Assembly: GCA_024400835.1 (NCBI GenBank)
Contig: JAKSMC010000002.1
Span: 1-64,000, forward strand
Length of the DNA stretch: 64,000 nt
Source of the DNA: Bacteroidales bacterium
GTDB taxonomy: Bacteria > Bacteroidota > Bacteroidia > Bacteroidales > WCHB1-69
Direction of reading: 5' to 3'
A program made the translations under genes and the position numbers. Positions 19,436 through 30,174 of this stretch are shown in pieces. The first letter of the stretch is position 1, and the number at the start of each line of letters is the position of its first letter. A model generated the notes under the pieces. The model was not told the origin of the DNA, searched no databases, and saw nothing but the letters and a program-made list of their open reading frames with translations.

Positions 19436-20334
19436 TCATTCCCGCATACCTCAAGCCTGGCGACACTGTGGCCATAGCAGCCCCGGCACGCAAAATTTCC
19501 CAACAGGAAATCGCCCCTGCCGTGCATCTGCTCCAACAAGCAGGTTTCAACGTCTTCTACGACGATAGACTGTTTGCCATAGAGAACCAATTCGCCGGCA
19601 GCGACGAGGTCCGCGCCAGCTACTTGCAGTCCCTGTTAGACAATTCCGAGGTCAAGGCTATATGGTGCGCCCGCGGCGGCTACGGCTCCGTCAAAATCAT
19701 TGACCGCTTGGATTTTACAAAATTCCAACAACAGCCCAAATGGATTTGCGGATACAGCGATGTCACCGTTTTCCATTCCCACATTCACAGTAATTTCAAT
19801 ACCGCCACCTTGCACGCCACCATGCCGATCAACGTGCACGAAGGAGAATTCGATTCTGCCGCAAACAGCACTTTCATTGACGCACTCAAAGGTGAACCGC
19901 TGAAATATGAAATCCCCACGCATCCGTTCAACAGACCAGCTGAGGTCAGTGCTCCCGTCATCGGAGGAAACATCTCTATGCTGTACTCCCTGCTAGGATC
20001 GCCATCAGACATCCAAACAGAGGGGAAAATCCTTTTCATTGAAGACCTCGACGAGTACCTTTACCACATAGACCGCATGATGTCAAACATTGAGCGCAAC
20101 GGACAACTCCAGCATCTCGCCGCGCTAATCGTGGGCCATTTGAGCGACATGCACGACAACACCATCCCCTTTGGCAAAAATGCCGAAGAAATCGTTGCCG
20201 AGCACGCCTACAAATACAACATCCCGTTGTTCTTCAACTTTCCCGCCGGACATCTGCCCGACAACCGCGCTATCCGTATGGGTACCGAAATGCACATTTC
20301 ATACACAACTGACAATATAATTATTGAAAACTAA
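19432..20334 (+). CDS. LD-carboxypeptidase (peptidase S66), peptidoglycan recycling
   Basis: 300 residues. Cleaves the L-D bond of murein tetrapeptides in the cytoplasm (LdcA family). The Ser nucleophile lies in GYSDVT (Ser109), preceded by the ARGGYGS motif (80-86); the Glu is in LFIEDLDEYLYHIDRM (about 204) and the His in FPAGHLPDN (273). There is no signal peptide, as expected. It overlaps the SDR stop by 4 nt and precedes the acyltransferase by 5 nt. Confidence 0.93.
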   Translation: MIIPAYLKPGDTVAIAAPARKISQQEIAPAVHLLQQAGFNVFYDDRLFAIENQFAGSDEVRASYLQSLLDNSEVKAIWCARGGYGSVKIIDRLDFTKFQQQPKWICGYSDVTVFHSHIHSNFNTATLHATMPINVHEGEFDSAANSTFIDALKGEPLKYEIPTHPFNRPAEVSAPVIGGNISMLYSLLGSPSDIQTEGKILFIEDLDEYLYHIDRMMSNIERNGQLQHLAALIVGHLSDMHDNTIPFGKNAEEIVAEHAYKYNIPLFFNFPAGHLPDNRAIRMGTEMHISYTTDNIIIEN

Positions 20335-20339
20335 AAGAT

Positions 20340-20918
20340 ATGTCCATACATCATTTGCTACTCAAAATCTGTCGTTTCAAGCCCATCGGCATTCAGCCGT
20401 TCGAGGTTAAGAAATGCGTTGTCATCATGGCCCCGCACACCGCAGTCGCAGACTTTTTCCTGGGGCTGATGATGATTCGCCTGCTCAAACTGAAGATGGT
20501 AATGGTGATGAAAAAGGAATTCTTCGTATTCCCAGTAAAAGGCATTCTTAAGCGCATTGGCTGCGTGCCCGTCGACCGCCAACACGCCCTGCATTTTGCA
20601 GAATTCGCCGCCAACGTCATCAAAGAAAGAGACGAATGCCACTTGATCATCTGCCCGGAAGGCACCCGAAAGAGAGTTGAGAAGTGGAAACGCGGCTACT
20701 ACCAAATCGCAATGGAAGCCGGCGTGCCCATCGGACTGAGCCACATCGACTTCAAGACCCGCACCCTCGGCATAGGCAAACTTTTCTATCCTACAGGCAA
20801 CTACGAAAAGGACAGCGCCGAAATTGAAGCCTACTACTATGGTATGGTAGGTAAAAACAAAGGACAATTCAACTTGGAAGAGAAACCCCAAGCCCAACAC
20901 GAATGGGTAAAGCAATAA
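20340..20918 (+). CDS. 1-acyl-sn-glycerol-3-phosphate acyltransferase family protein
   Basis: 192 residues, short PlsC-type acyltransferase. The catalytic HX4D motif is HTAVAD (33-38) and the substrate-binding EGTR motif is at 107-110 (CPEGTRKR). The GCVPVDR segment (74-80) also fits the family. No obvious transmembrane anchor. It is the last gene of the acyl-CoA synthetase operon and is followed at once by a strong terminator. The acyl acceptor may be lysophosphatidate or another lipid; the sequence does not decide. Confidence 0.88.
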   Translation: MSIHHLLLKICRFKPIGIQPFEVKKCVVIMAPHTAVADFFLGLMMIRLLKLKMVMVMKKEFFVFPVKGILKRIGCVPVDRQHALHFAEFAANVIKERDECHLIICPEGTRKRVEKWKRGYYQIAMEAGVPIGLSHIDFKTRTLGIGKLFYPTGNYEKDSAEIEAYYYGMVGKNKGQFNLEEKPQAQHEWVKQ

Positions 20919-20958
20919 AATAAAAGCCCTCCCGAAAGGAAGGGCTTTTATTTTATGA
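20917..20958. terminator. Bidirectional rho-independent terminator
   Basis: AATAAAAGCCCT and AGGGCTTTTATT form a long stem with T runs on both strands, between the convergent acyltransferase and hutI genes. Confidence 0.9.
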
Positions 20959-20975
20959 AAAAATGTTAAAACAGC

Positions 20976-22229
20976 TTATTGACGTTTTCCGTTTAAGAAA
21001 CATTGTTCCACCTTGTTGCTGCCAAAACCGTAGCTCATATAATAGATAGTGTCCATCGGTTTGGTGATGAAGAAGTTGGCGCGTTTGCCCTTGGTTATGG
21101 TACCCAGTTCTTCTTGCACGCCCATAGCGTATGCCGTGTTAATGGTAGTAGCGTTCACGGCCTCTTCGGTCAGCATCTTGTACATCACGGAGCCCATAGC
21201 CACCACCAACTGCATATTGCCAGAAGGGCAGGAACCCGGATTGTAGTCGGAGGCCAAAGCCACCGGAAGACCAGCTTCCATCATCTTGCGGGCGGGAGCG
21301 CAAACCATGCCCAGGAAGAAGGCCGCACCCGGCAGAATCGTCGGCATTGTCTCACTGCCAAGCAAAGCAGCAATTTCCTCATCGCCCGTGTATTCCAAAT
21401 GGTCAACGGAAAGTGCATTGTACTTCACGCCCACCTGGATGCCTCCGGAATAGTCAAGCTCGTTGGCGTGGATTTTCGGACGGAGACCGTATTTAATACC
21501 CTGCATCAACATACGTTCGGTCTGCTCACAGGTGAAAAATCCCTTGTCACAGAACACATCCACAAAGTCGGCCAAATCTTCTGCGGCCACCATCGGAATC
21601 ATCTCGTTGATAATCAGGTCCACATATTCGTCAGGATTCTGTTTGTATTGAAGCGGCACAGCATGCGCACCTAAGAAGTTGGCCTTGATAGTCAGCGGAG
21701 ATTTTTCCTTCAACTTGCGAATCACTCGCAGCATCTTGATTTCATCCTCCGTACTCAAGCCATAGCCGCTCTTGATTTCGCAGGCACCGGTACCAAAAGA
21801 GGCCATCTCTTCCAAACGCTGCCAAGCCTGGTCAAACAGTTCCTCTTCGGAAGTCTCATGAAGTCTTTGCACAGAATTCAAAATACCTCCGCCCCGCTTG
21901 GCAATCTCTTCGTAGCTGAGACCTTTGATCTTATCGATATATTCAACCTCGCGGCTGCCCGCATAGACGATATGCGTGTGGGAATCACAAAATGACGGGA
22001 AGACCATTCTGCCCGTGGCATCAATCTCCTCGATATGCTCTTTAACTTTTTCTAACACTTCCGGCGTAAGATCTTCCATGCGGCCGAAGTCTTTGATTTT
22101 TTCACCTTCTACCAAAAGGAAAGCGTTTTCTATAATCGGCAGCTTCTGCATGTCCTTGCCGGCACGCCATTTTACAGACTTCGTTTCAGCCTGTACTAAT
22201 TGTTTGATGTTTTTTACTAATATTGCCAT
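20976..22229 (-). CDS. hutI: Imidazolonepropionase
   Basis: 417 residues, metal-dependent amidohydrolase that hydrolyses 4-imidazolone-5-propionate to N-formimino-L-glutamate in histidine degradation. The zinc-binding HTH triad is in FCDSHTHIVYAGSRE, followed by the RGGGILNSV substrate loop, a conserved GCEIKSGYGL-like segment (GACEIKSGYGL) and HANELDYSGG, all typical of HutI. Normal length. hutH, hutU and ftcD are not in the window. It is convergent with the acyltransferase operon. Confidence 0.96.
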   Translation of the reverse strand: MAILVKNIKQLVQAETKSVKWRAGKDMQKLPIIENAFLLVEGEKIKDFGRMEDLTPEVLEKVKEHIEEIDATGRMVFPSFCDSHTHIVYAGSREVEYIDKIKGLSYEEIAKRGGGILNSVQRLHETSEEELFDQAWQRLEEMASFGTGACEIKSGYGLSTEDEIKMLRVIRKLKEKSPLTIKANFLGAHAVPLQYKQNPDEYVDLIINEMIPMVAAEDLADFVDVFCDKGFFTCEQTERMLMQGIKYGLRPKIHANELDYSGGIQVGVKYNALSVDHLEYTGDEEIAALLGSETMPTILPGAAFFLGMVCAPARKMMEAGLPVALASDYNPGSCPSGNMQLVVAMGSVMYKMLTEEAVNATTINTAYAMGVQEELGTITKGKRANFFITKPMDTIYYMSYGFGSNKVEQCFLNGKRQ

Positions 22230-22237
22230 AATATGTA

Positions 22238-22262
22238 AATGTGCAAATGTGATAATATGATG
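22238..22262. repeat. Short 8-bp-type repeat tract
   Basis: Degenerate ATGTGCAA/ATGTGATA units just upstream of hutI, similar to the 8-bp tracts elsewhere. Weak and short. Confidence 0.35.
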
Positions 22263-22306
22263 ATTAACCCTCTTAACCTATCATTTACCTTTGTTTATAC
22301 TCATGT

Positions 22307-23221
22307 TTATTTCTCCCCGTAGTCGTACCCAAACTTCCTCATCAGCAGGTCGCTGTTTCGCCAGTCTTTTAAAACTTTTACGGAAAGATCGAGGAAGATG
22401 TGCTTCTGAAGGAAGTCCTCGATAGAGGCACGGGCATCGCTACCTAACTTTTTGATAGCGGAACCTTTGCTGCCAATGATGATGGCCTTCTGCGTGTCGC
22501 GTTCCACATATAGCGTGGCACCAATACGAATGATGTTGTCGTCCTCTTTATAACTATCCACCACAACCTCAACACTATAAGGGATTTCCTTTTTATATTG
22601 AAGAAGAATTTGTTCTCTGATAAGTTCGGAGACGAAGAAGCGCATAGGACGATCCGTCAAAGCATCTTTCGGAAAATAAGGGGGGCAGAGAGGAAGCAAC
22701 TCGATAATGCGGTCGCGGAGTTCCGCAATATTGGTGCCTTTCAATGCGGAAATGGCAAAGACGTCAGACTCTGGGAAAATCTCTTTCCAAAAAGCCTTGG
22801 ACTCTTCTACCTGTTCATCGGTATATTTGTCGATTTTATTAATAATCAGAACGATGGGACGTCCCAACAATTTGATTTTCTCAACGAGTTCGGCATTGTA
22901 CTTCGTTTCGCCACATTCAATAAGATAGAGAATGGTATCTGCATCTTGAAGGGAATCGACCACAAAGCGCATCATCATTTCCTGCATCTTATAGGCAGGG
23001 TCCAGCACACCGGGAAGGTCGGAATATACGATTTGATAGTCGTCACCGTTGACAATTCCCTTGATACGGTGGCGTGTGGTTTGCGCTTTCGAAGTCATAA
23101 TGGAGATTTTCTCCCCAACGAGTTGGTTCATCAATGTGCTCTTGCCAACGTTCGGATTACCGATCAGGTTGACGAAACCGGCACGATGATTTTCAGTATT
23201 TTCTATAGTGTTAGTATTCAT
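22307..23221 (-). CDS. era: GTPase Era
   Basis: 304 residues. Essential GTPase that binds the 3' end of 16S rRNA and assists 30S subunit maturation. G1 GNPNVGKS (21-28), G2 TTRHRIKG, G3 DLPG, G4 NKID, G5 SALKG, and the C-terminal KH domain (GSKGSAIKKLG). It lies 3 nt downstream of the LpxH-like gene, at the end of an envelope operon. Confidence 0.97.
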   Translation of the reverse strand: MNTNTIENTENHRAGFVNLIGNPNVGKSTLMNQLVGEKISIMTSKAQTTRHRIKGIVNGDDYQIVYSDLPGVLDPAYKMQEMMMRFVVDSLQDADTILYLIECGETKYNAELVEKIKLLGRPIVLIINKIDKYTDEQVEESKAFWKEIFPESDVFAISALKGTNIAELRDRIIELLPLCPPYFPKDALTDRPMRFFVSELIREQILLQYKKEIPYSVEVVVDSYKEDDNIIRIGATLYVERDTQKAIIIGSKGSAIKKLGSDARASIEDFLQKHIFLDLSVKVLKDWRNSDLLMRKFGYDYGEK

Positions 23222-23224
23222 CTC

Positions 23225-24004
23225 TTAATTTTGCTTAAAATAATGTAGTGTCGGGCTTTCAGAAGCCTTTTCAAACATCATGTAGGTGAAATTCTCGAAC
23301 CAGTCGCCGGTATTGTAAAACACGGACTGTTCGTTCATACGATATACGATTGGGATGTGCCGATGTCCGAAGATAAAACAATCGACAGGTTCATCAGCCA
23401 AAACCTGACGAGCGAACTTCACCTGGTATTCGTCTTCCTCTCTGAAGATAAACTCTTCGGGGCCGTGGGCCTGCCGGCTCTTGCGGGAAAAACGGCGTGC
23501 CAGGGAAAAGGCGATACGAGGCGGCAACTTCCCGTACAACCATCTGTTAGGTTTAAAGGCAAAGGTATGTTTGATAAACATATAGCGGTACTGTTTCCCG
23601 CCAATGCCGTCACCGTGCCCGAGGATACATCGTTTACCGTTGATGATGAAGGCATTCAGTTTGTAAAACACACGGCAGCCAAACTGCTGTGTAAAGTAGT
23701 TCTGCACCCACATATCGTGGTTTCCTGTGAAAAAGTAGATTTTGACGCCCGCCTTATTCATCTCATAAAGAATGTTAAAAAGACGGAAATAGCCTTTGGG
23801 AACCACGTCACGGTATTCGAACCAGAAATCGAACATATCACCTAAGAAGAAAAGATGTTGGATGTCGTTTTTCTTCTCTAACAGTAACTGGATAAGCCAT
23901 TCTTCACGTTGCAGACTTTCCCTTTCGGAAGGCGCTCCGAGGTGCGCATCCGACACAAAAAGGGCATTGCCTTCTATCTTTATGGGGTCTGCAAAATAGT
24001 TCAT
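23225..24004 (-). CDS. lpxH: UDP-2,3-diacylglucosamine diphosphatase-like metallophosphoesterase
   Basis: 259 residues. Calcineurin-type metallophosphatase; the family member LpxH hydrolyses UDP-2,3-diacylglucosamine to lipid X in lipid A synthesis. The metal motifs are all present: SDAHLG (18-23), GDMFDFW (55-61), GNHDMW (94-99), GHGD and GHRH. It sits between GT9 and Era genes with 2-3 nt spacing. The lipopolysaccharide context supports the LpxH assignment over a generic phosphoesterase. Confidence 0.88.
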   Translation of the reverse strand: MNYFADPIKIEGNALFVSDAHLGAPSERESLQREEWLIQLLLEKKNDIQHLFFLGDMFDFWFEYRDVVPKGYFRLFNILYEMNKAGVKIYFFTGNHDMWVQNYFTQQFGCRVFYKLNAFIINGKRCILGHGDGIGGKQYRYMFIKHTFAFKPNRWLYGKLPPRIAFSLARRFSRKSRQAHGPEEFIFREEDEYQVKFARQVLADEPVDCFIFGHRHIPIVYRMNEQSVFYNTGDWFENFTYMMFEKASESPTLHYFKQN

Positions 24005-24006
24005 CG

Positions 24007-25017
24007 TTAAAATTTATTAATCCAGTCAGCAACTTCAACGGCAGGCATATTGTTCATGCACTTGAAATGTTTGCGAGGGCATTTCTTGAAACCGAGTTTC
24101 GAACAAGGTCTGCACACCAGCGGGCAGACTTCGAAATTCCTGAAATTGGTACGATGGCCCGGCATATATGGGTACATGCCGAATTCGGGAATAGTGTTGC
24201 CCCAGAGCACAGCCGTAGGTTTGTCGAATGCAGCAGCGATATGCATCAGTCCGGTATCTCCGGTTATCACGCTGTCGGCCTGTTTCAAAATAGAGCAGGA
24301 ATGATAGAGTGTATATTTTCCACAGCCGTTATAGGCGCGCTCACCCAGTTCAGCCACGATTTCCTCGCCCACTTCGAACACATCCTTGCCGCCCAGCAGC
24401 ATGATGGGTTTGTGCAAGATACTGCCGATCTCAATGATTTTCTGCACGGGAATGCGCTTGGTCAAATGTTGGCCAGCCAAAACCACAGCCACAAATCCGT
24501 CTTCAAAAACCATAGGCAGGTCGTCTTCGTCAAATTCCTGATTCTCCGGAATATAAAATTCCAGTCCTTTGTGATCATTGTGGACATTCAAACCGACAAC
24601 TGCTTCGAAATAGCGGTCCACAATATGCACATCGGGCAAAAAGTTGAGTTTCAAGGAGACGCAAAGCCACTTCTTGAAATTCACTTTCGGGAACGTGGAA
24701 CTGGGCACATGCAACTTCCGGATTACCTGGCGGGAACGATGGTTGCCTTGCAAATCGACAATGAAATCGAAATGCTCAGCCTTCAGTTCCTCCATAACAC
24801 TCTGAGTTTCCTGTGCGTTATAAAGATGCAATTTGTCAATGTGGGGATTGCAGGCCACGACTTGTTCGTTGGACGTCTTGGTCAGAAAATGCAATTCGAC
24901 TCCGGGGACCTGCTCTTTCACAGCCCGGATGACGGGGGTCGTCAAAACTATGTCTCCGATTGAACTCAATCGAATGATTAAAACTTTAATCGCCGACGGG
25001 GGTTGAATTTCATCCAT
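24007..25017 (-). CDS. Glycosyltransferase family 9 (heptosyltransferase-like)
   Basis: 336 residues of the GT-B fold. N-terminal IRLSSIGDIVLTTPVIRAV and C-terminal DTGLMHIAAAFDKPTAVLWG are the hallmark ADP-heptose:LPS transferase segments. The C-terminus is cysteine-rich (CPLVCRPCSKLGFKKCPR), as in several family members. It probably adds a heptose or similar sugar to the lipopolysaccharide core at the inner membrane; acceptor unknown. It is in an operon with the acyltransferase upstream and the LpxH-like gene 2 nt downstream. Confidence 0.9.
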   Translation of the reverse strand: MDEIQPPSAIKVLIIRLSSIGDIVLTTPVIRAVKEQVPGVELHFLTKTSNEQVVACNPHIDKLHLYNAQETQSVMEELKAEHFDFIVDLQGNHRSRQVIRKLHVPSSTFPKVNFKKWLCVSLKLNFLPDVHIVDRYFEAVVGLNVHNDHKGLEFYIPENQEFDEDDLPMVFEDGFVAVVLAGQHLTKRIPVQKIIEIGSILHKPIMLLGGKDVFEVGEEIVAELGERAYNGCGKYTLYHSCSILKQADSVITGDTGLMHIAAAFDKPTAVLWGNTIPEFGMYPYMPGHRTNFRNFEVCPLVCRPCSKLGFKKCPRKHFKCMNNMPAVEVADWINKF

Positions 25018-25034
25018 ATTATATATAATGTTGT

Positions 25035-26180
25035 TTACTGTTTTCTATTTATGGGCTTATCATAATGGGTATCCACAGGCGTGCTGTAAATCTGCAGCAA
25101 ATAGTGCATCATCTTTTCCTCTGACACATCTCTCACCTTCGCCTTTCTATGCAGATACTCCATAAATTGTTCCTTCTCCTCTTCTGTATAGAACTGATGG
25201 TACCGCTCGCTTTGATTTATCACATCATTGGCAATATAATTGTTTGGATACAATTTATAATTCTGATAAATCTGATGATCAATCAGTTGGCAGACGTGAT
25301 AAAGTTTGTCATTATTGTTGATATCTTCTGGAATTTCATCCAGTTCCCTATCAATAGGCGTTCCGATAATCAAAGATACCCTACCCTTCTGGTCGAAAAT
25401 GCCGTGTTTGATGCTGTCGAAATCTTCGCCTGGATATTTTTGATAGTGCTGTCCGTTTTCACTCAATGCCAACTCTCTGGCTTTGAGGGCATCGCACGGT
25501 TCATACTCGTACGAGATAGTGAGCGGCACGATTTGCAAGCGGCGAAGCGTCTCTATCAAATCCTTGTCATGACCCATTGAGACCATTTTGACCAGTCCCT
25601 GCTTGGTGTAGTCGAAACCGTCTTTCGTTCTGCCATCGCGCTGCGCAATCCAAACGGATTCCTTCTCTTCGAAGATGCTGTACTGAATGTAGGCGGAAAG
25701 GTGTTTGTAATCAGCCAGTTTTTCTCTAAGAGAGCCAGAGCGTTTCACTAAGAACATCTTATTCAAACGCGCCACGTCACCGAGCACAGGAGTGGCAATC
25801 AGGTTGTCACCGATAGCGATTTTCGTCGTATTTCTCTTTTCCAAAAAGAAATAGTATTGCAGAAGTGCCGAATCGAAAGTAATATCTCTGTGATTGGCAA
25901 TGTAGAGGTAGGCCTTTTGCGGGTCCACATTTTCTACGCCTTGGAAGGTAACACCCTTGGTAAACTGGGAGATGAAGACATCGATGAAGCGTTTGTCAAA
26001 ATCGACCTGCACATCATAGATGCTGTGGAATTTCTCAAAGTCACGGCGGAAATCGTCAATAGTATAGTTTGGCAGACATTTAACGATAGCATCCTGGAAG
26101 CGTTTGTCCTCCATGAGCTGATGATAGGCCGCCGGGGCCTCGTCTTCGTTATAGGGTCGTATGTCGTCAAAATTCTCCAT
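25035..26180 (-). CDS. Acyltransferase-domain protein (PlsC-like), first gene of envelope operon
   Basis: 381 residues. The acyltransferase HX4D motif appears as NHRDITFDS, followed by LVKRSGSLREK and the substrate-loop AQRDGRTKDG, as in glycerol-3-phosphate acyltransferase-type proteins. The C-terminal 100 residues are charged and unusual. The start is the ATG at 26180; the longer in-frame TTG at 26216 coincides with the promoter region. It heads the transcript running through GT9, LpxH-like and era. The exact acyl acceptor is unknown. Confidence 0.85.
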   Translation of the reverse strand: MENFDDIRPYNEDEAPAAYHQLMEDKRFQDAIVKCLPNYTIDDFRRDFEKFHSIYDVQVDFDKRFIDVFISQFTKGVTFQGVENVDPQKAYLYIANHRDITFDSALLQYYFFLEKRNTTKIAIGDNLIATPVLGDVARLNKMFLVKRSGSLREKLADYKHLSAYIQYSIFEEKESVWIAQRDGRTKDGFDYTKQGLVKMVSMGHDKDLIETLRRLQIVPLTISYEYEPCDALKARELALSENGQHYQKYPGEDFDSIKHGIFDQKGRVSLIIGTPIDRELDEIPEDINNNDKLYHVCQLIDHQIYQNYKLYPNNYIANDVINQSERYHQFYTEEEKEQFMEYLHRKAKVRDVSEEKMMHYLLQIYSTPVDTHYDKPINRKQ

Positions 26181-26204
26181 TATAGTACGCCTAAAAATAG
26201 GGCT

Positions 26205-26213
26205 GCAAAAGTA
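26205..26213 (-). promoter_or_regulatory. -7 promoter box of the acyltransferase-GT9-lpxH-era operon
   Basis: TACTTTTGC on the minus strand, 25 nt upstream of the ATG; divergent from the purC promoter 24 bp away. Confidence 0.7.
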
Positions 26214-26236
26214 CAAAAAAATGTGCTAATATTTCG

Positions 26237-26245
26237 TATCTTTGC
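26237..26245 (+). promoter_or_regulatory. -7 promoter box of purC
   Basis: TATCTTTGC, 22 nt upstream of the purC ATG. Confidence 0.7.
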
Positions 26246-26266
26246 GACCTCTTAAAAAACACACAT

Positions 26267-27214
26267 ATGGCAGCAATTACAAACACAGAATTCAATTTTC
26301 CGAAACAGAAAAACGTGTACCACGGCAAAGTCCGCGACGTGTACAACATTAATGATGATGTATTAGTGATGGTCGCATCCGACAGAATCTCCGCTTTCGA
26401 CGTTATCCTTCCCAAGGGTATTCCATGCAAAGGCCAGATTCTCAATCAGATTGCAGCCAAGTTTTTGGATGCCACCAGTGACATTTGCCCGAACTGGAAA
26501 ATTGCCACTCCTGACCCCATGGTAACTGCCGGCGTTCTCTGCCAAGGCTTCCCCGTAGAGATGATTGTACGTGGATATCTTTGCGGTAGTGCATGGCGTT
26601 TCTACAAAAACGGCGGTCGCAACCTCTGCGGCAACATCCTGCCCGAAGGCATGCACGAGAACCAGAAGTTCCCCACCCCGATTATCACCCCGACCACCAA
26701 GGCCGAACAAGGCGAGCACGACGCCGACATCTCCAAAGAGGAAATCCTCGCTCAGGGCCTCGTATCTCCCGAAGACTATGCCGTAATCGAAGACTATACG
26801 ATGAAGCTTTTCCAACGCGGCACTGAAATCGCTGCTAAGCAAGGCCTCATCTTAGTGGACACCAAATACGAATTCGGCAAACGTGACGACAAAATCTATT
26901 TGATTGACGAAATCCACACGCCTGACTCCTCTCGCTATTTCTACGCAAAAGGATATGAAGAGAACTTCGCCGCAGGCCGTCCTCAGAAACAACTCTCCAA
27001 GGAATTTGTACGCGAATGGCTTATGGCCAACGGTTTCCAAGGCCAGGAAGGCCAGAAGGTCCCCGAAATGACCGAAGAAGTTATCAACGGCATCACCAAC
27101 CGCTACATCGAACTGTACGAAAACATCTTAGGTGAGAAATTCGTACCCGCAGACACCGACAATGCCGACGAACGCATCTATAATAATGTAATGCGCTTCT
27201 TGGAAAACAGATAA
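26267..27214 (+). CDS. purC: Phosphoribosylaminoimidazole-succinocarboxamide synthase
   Basis: 315 residues, SAICAR synthetase of purine synthesis (CAIR + Asp + ATP to SAICAR). Conserved segments [34 protein letters not shown] and DTKYEFG are present. The length is that of the longer, eukaryote-like/Bacteroidetes form (about 310). Single-gene unit between its own promoter and a terminator. Confidence 0.97.
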   Translation: MAAITNTEFNFPKQKNVYHGKVRDVYNINDDVLVMVASDRISAFDVILPKGIPCKGQILNQIAAKFLDATSDICPNWKIATPDPMVTAGVLCQGFPVEMIVRGYLCGSAWRFYKNGGRNLCGNILPEGMHENQKFPTPIITPTTKAEQGEHDADISKEEILAQGLVSPEDYAVIEDYTMKLFQRGTEIAAKQGLILVDTKYEFGKRDDKIYLIDEIHTPDSSRYFYAKGYEENFAAGRPQKQLSKEFVREWLMANGFQGQEGQKVPEMTEEVINGITNRYIELYENILGEKFVPADTDNADERIYNNVMRFLENR

Positions 27215-27233
27215 TATCCTATTCAACAAGCAT

Positions 27234-27268
27234 AAAAAAACGGGTGGTCATCAGATCACCCGTTTTTT
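27234..27268. terminator. Bidirectional rho-independent terminator (purC / atpC)
   Basis: AAAAAACGGGTGGTC and GATCACCCGTTTTTT pair across a 4-5-nt loop, with T runs on both strands, between convergent purC and atpDC. Confidence 0.93.
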
Positions 27269-27310
27269 ATTTCATATAGGAGAATGCTTTTCAGCAAAAA
27301 GGAGTCGGCA

Positions 27311-27547
27311 TTATTCGGCCAGCACGAGGACTTTGCCCTGCAGCACTTCAGCCACGCCGCCGTTGATTTCGAAATACTGGAATTGGCCGTCCTGTCCTTG
27401 GATTTTGACGCGGCCCTTCTGGAGAGCGGCGACCAGCGGAGCATGGTGTTCCAGAATCTCGAAGAGACCGTCAATACCGGGGAGCTGCACAAGCGTGACC
27501 TCGCCAGTATAAACCGATTTGTCCGGAGTTCTGATTTCTAACTTCAT
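27311..27547 (-). CDS. atpC: ATP synthase F1 epsilon subunit
   Basis: 78 residues covering only the N-terminal beta-sandwich (VYTGEVTLVQLPGIDGLFEILEHHAPLV). The C-terminal helical hairpin that can inhibit the enzyme in proteobacteria is absent, as is usual in Bacteroidetes. It lies 8 nt downstream of atpD. Confidence 0.93.
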   Translation of the reverse strand: MKLEIRTPDKSVYTGEVTLVQLPGIDGLFEILEHHAPLVAALQKGRVKIQGQDGQFQYFEINGGVAEVLQGKVLVLAE

Positions 27548-27555
27548 AACCGGAA

Positions 27556-29313
<1,758 letters not shown>

Positions 29314-29501
29314 CTAAAATCCCTATTTTACGCATGTTTTCCATATTGCCACAGATGTTGCGGCAATTGCATGTTTTTCATTTTTTCTTCTAAAAAACTT
29401 CGACTTTGGAACTCGCCACACCGACATTGGGCAATCAGATTTGCGGAACAGTTGGAAAAATTCTTCCATTTTCTCACCTAAGGAGGCGCAAAAGTGGCAA
29501 T

Positions 29502-29531
29502 AAAAAAAGGCAACCCATTTGGATTGCCTTC
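29502..29531 (-). terminator. Terminator of tRNA-Cys
   Basis: On the minus strand AAGGCAATCC and GGTTGCCTT form a stem followed by a T run, directly after the tRNA-Cys 3' end. Confidence 0.85.
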
Positions 29532-29533
29532 AG

Positions 29534-29604
29534 AGGTCTCTTCCAGATTCGAACTGGAGTCAACGGTTTTGCAGACCGGTACCTAACCACTCGGCCAAGA
29601 GACC
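29534..29604 (-). tRNA. tRNA-Cys (anticodon GCA)
   Basis: On the minus strand: acceptor GGTCTCT/AGAGACC with U discriminator, anticodon stem CGGT..ACCG with loop CTGCAAA, and T-arm TCCAGTTCGAATCTGGA. The U discriminator fits cysteine identity. CCA not encoded. Confidence 0.93.
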
Positions 29605-29620
29605 TTGTTGTTTTGAGGCC

Positions 29621-29629
29621 GCAAAAATA
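29621..29629 (-). promoter_or_regulatory. -7 promoter box of tRNA-Cys
   Basis: TATTTTTGC on the minus strand followed by GGCCTCAAAAC, 17 nt before the tRNA. Confidence 0.75.
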
Positions 29630-29647
29630 CAATATTTTTTTTAATAA

Positions 29648-29695
29648 ACAAGCATCTGACAATAAAAAAATACTAATTGATTATCAGATGCTTGT
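29648..29695. repeat. 12-bp perfect inverted repeat
   Basis: ACAAGCATCTGA (29648-29659) and TCAGATGCTTGT (29684-29695) around a 24-nt AT-rich loop, between the pyrI stop and the tRNA-Cys promoter. It lacks an adjacent U-tract, so it is not a classical terminator. Confidence 0.7.
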
Positions 29696-29727
29696 GTTGT
29701 AACAGAAACTGCGTGTCTTAAAAAAAC

Positions 29728-30162
29728 CTATTTCGTCGGATAAGGAATCACGATATCATCGCAGTATTCGCAACGATAGGAACGTTTTTCCTTATCAACC
29801 AAATGGAAGACATGGTCGAAATAATGTTCGACAGAAGTGACGCAACGCGGATTCTTACAATGGATGATGTTGATAACCTTTTCCGGAACCTCGAGTTTCA
29901 CCTTCTTGACGGTTTTGCCGTTTTCGATGATGTTGACTGTCGCGTTGGGGTCAATCAGTCCTAAGAAATCATAATTGATGTCAATGACATTGTTGATTTT
30001 GATAATGTCCTTCTTGCCCATTTTCTCGCTATATGCATTCATAATGAGGGCCACATTGTATTCGGCCTTATCAAGATGCAAGTAGTTGAAAACGGTCATA
30101 CCATACCCGGCTTTGATATGGTCGATAACGATACCTTTTTCTATACTGTTGATTTCTAACAT
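29728..30162 (-). CDS. pyrI: Aspartate carbamoyltransferase regulatory subunit
   Basis: 144 residues. Zinc-containing subunit that gives allosteric CTP/ATP control to PyrB. Zinc ligands appear in CKNPRCVTS and YRCEYC (a Cys4 site). The N-terminal nucleotide-binding domain has the DHIKAG segment. It is 12 nt downstream of pyrB, the usual pyrBI order. Confidence 0.96.
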   Translation of the reverse strand: MLEINSIEKGIVIDHIKAGYGMTVFNYLHLDKAEYNVALIMNAYSEKMGKKDIIKINNVIDINYDFLGLIDPNATVNIIENGKTVKKVKLEVPEKVINIIHCKNPRCVTSVEHYFDHVFHLVDKEKRSYRCEYCDDIVIPYPTK

Positions 30163-30174
30163 AGCTTCAAAATT

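Noticed and set aside
24067..24963. Long open frame opposite the GT9 gene
   Set aside because: Antisense shadow of a well-conserved glycosyltransferase; no domain or start signal.
29648..29695. Terminator of pyrBI
   Set aside because: The 12-bp arms have a 24-nt AT-rich loop and no U tract next to them, so I list it only as an inverted repeat.
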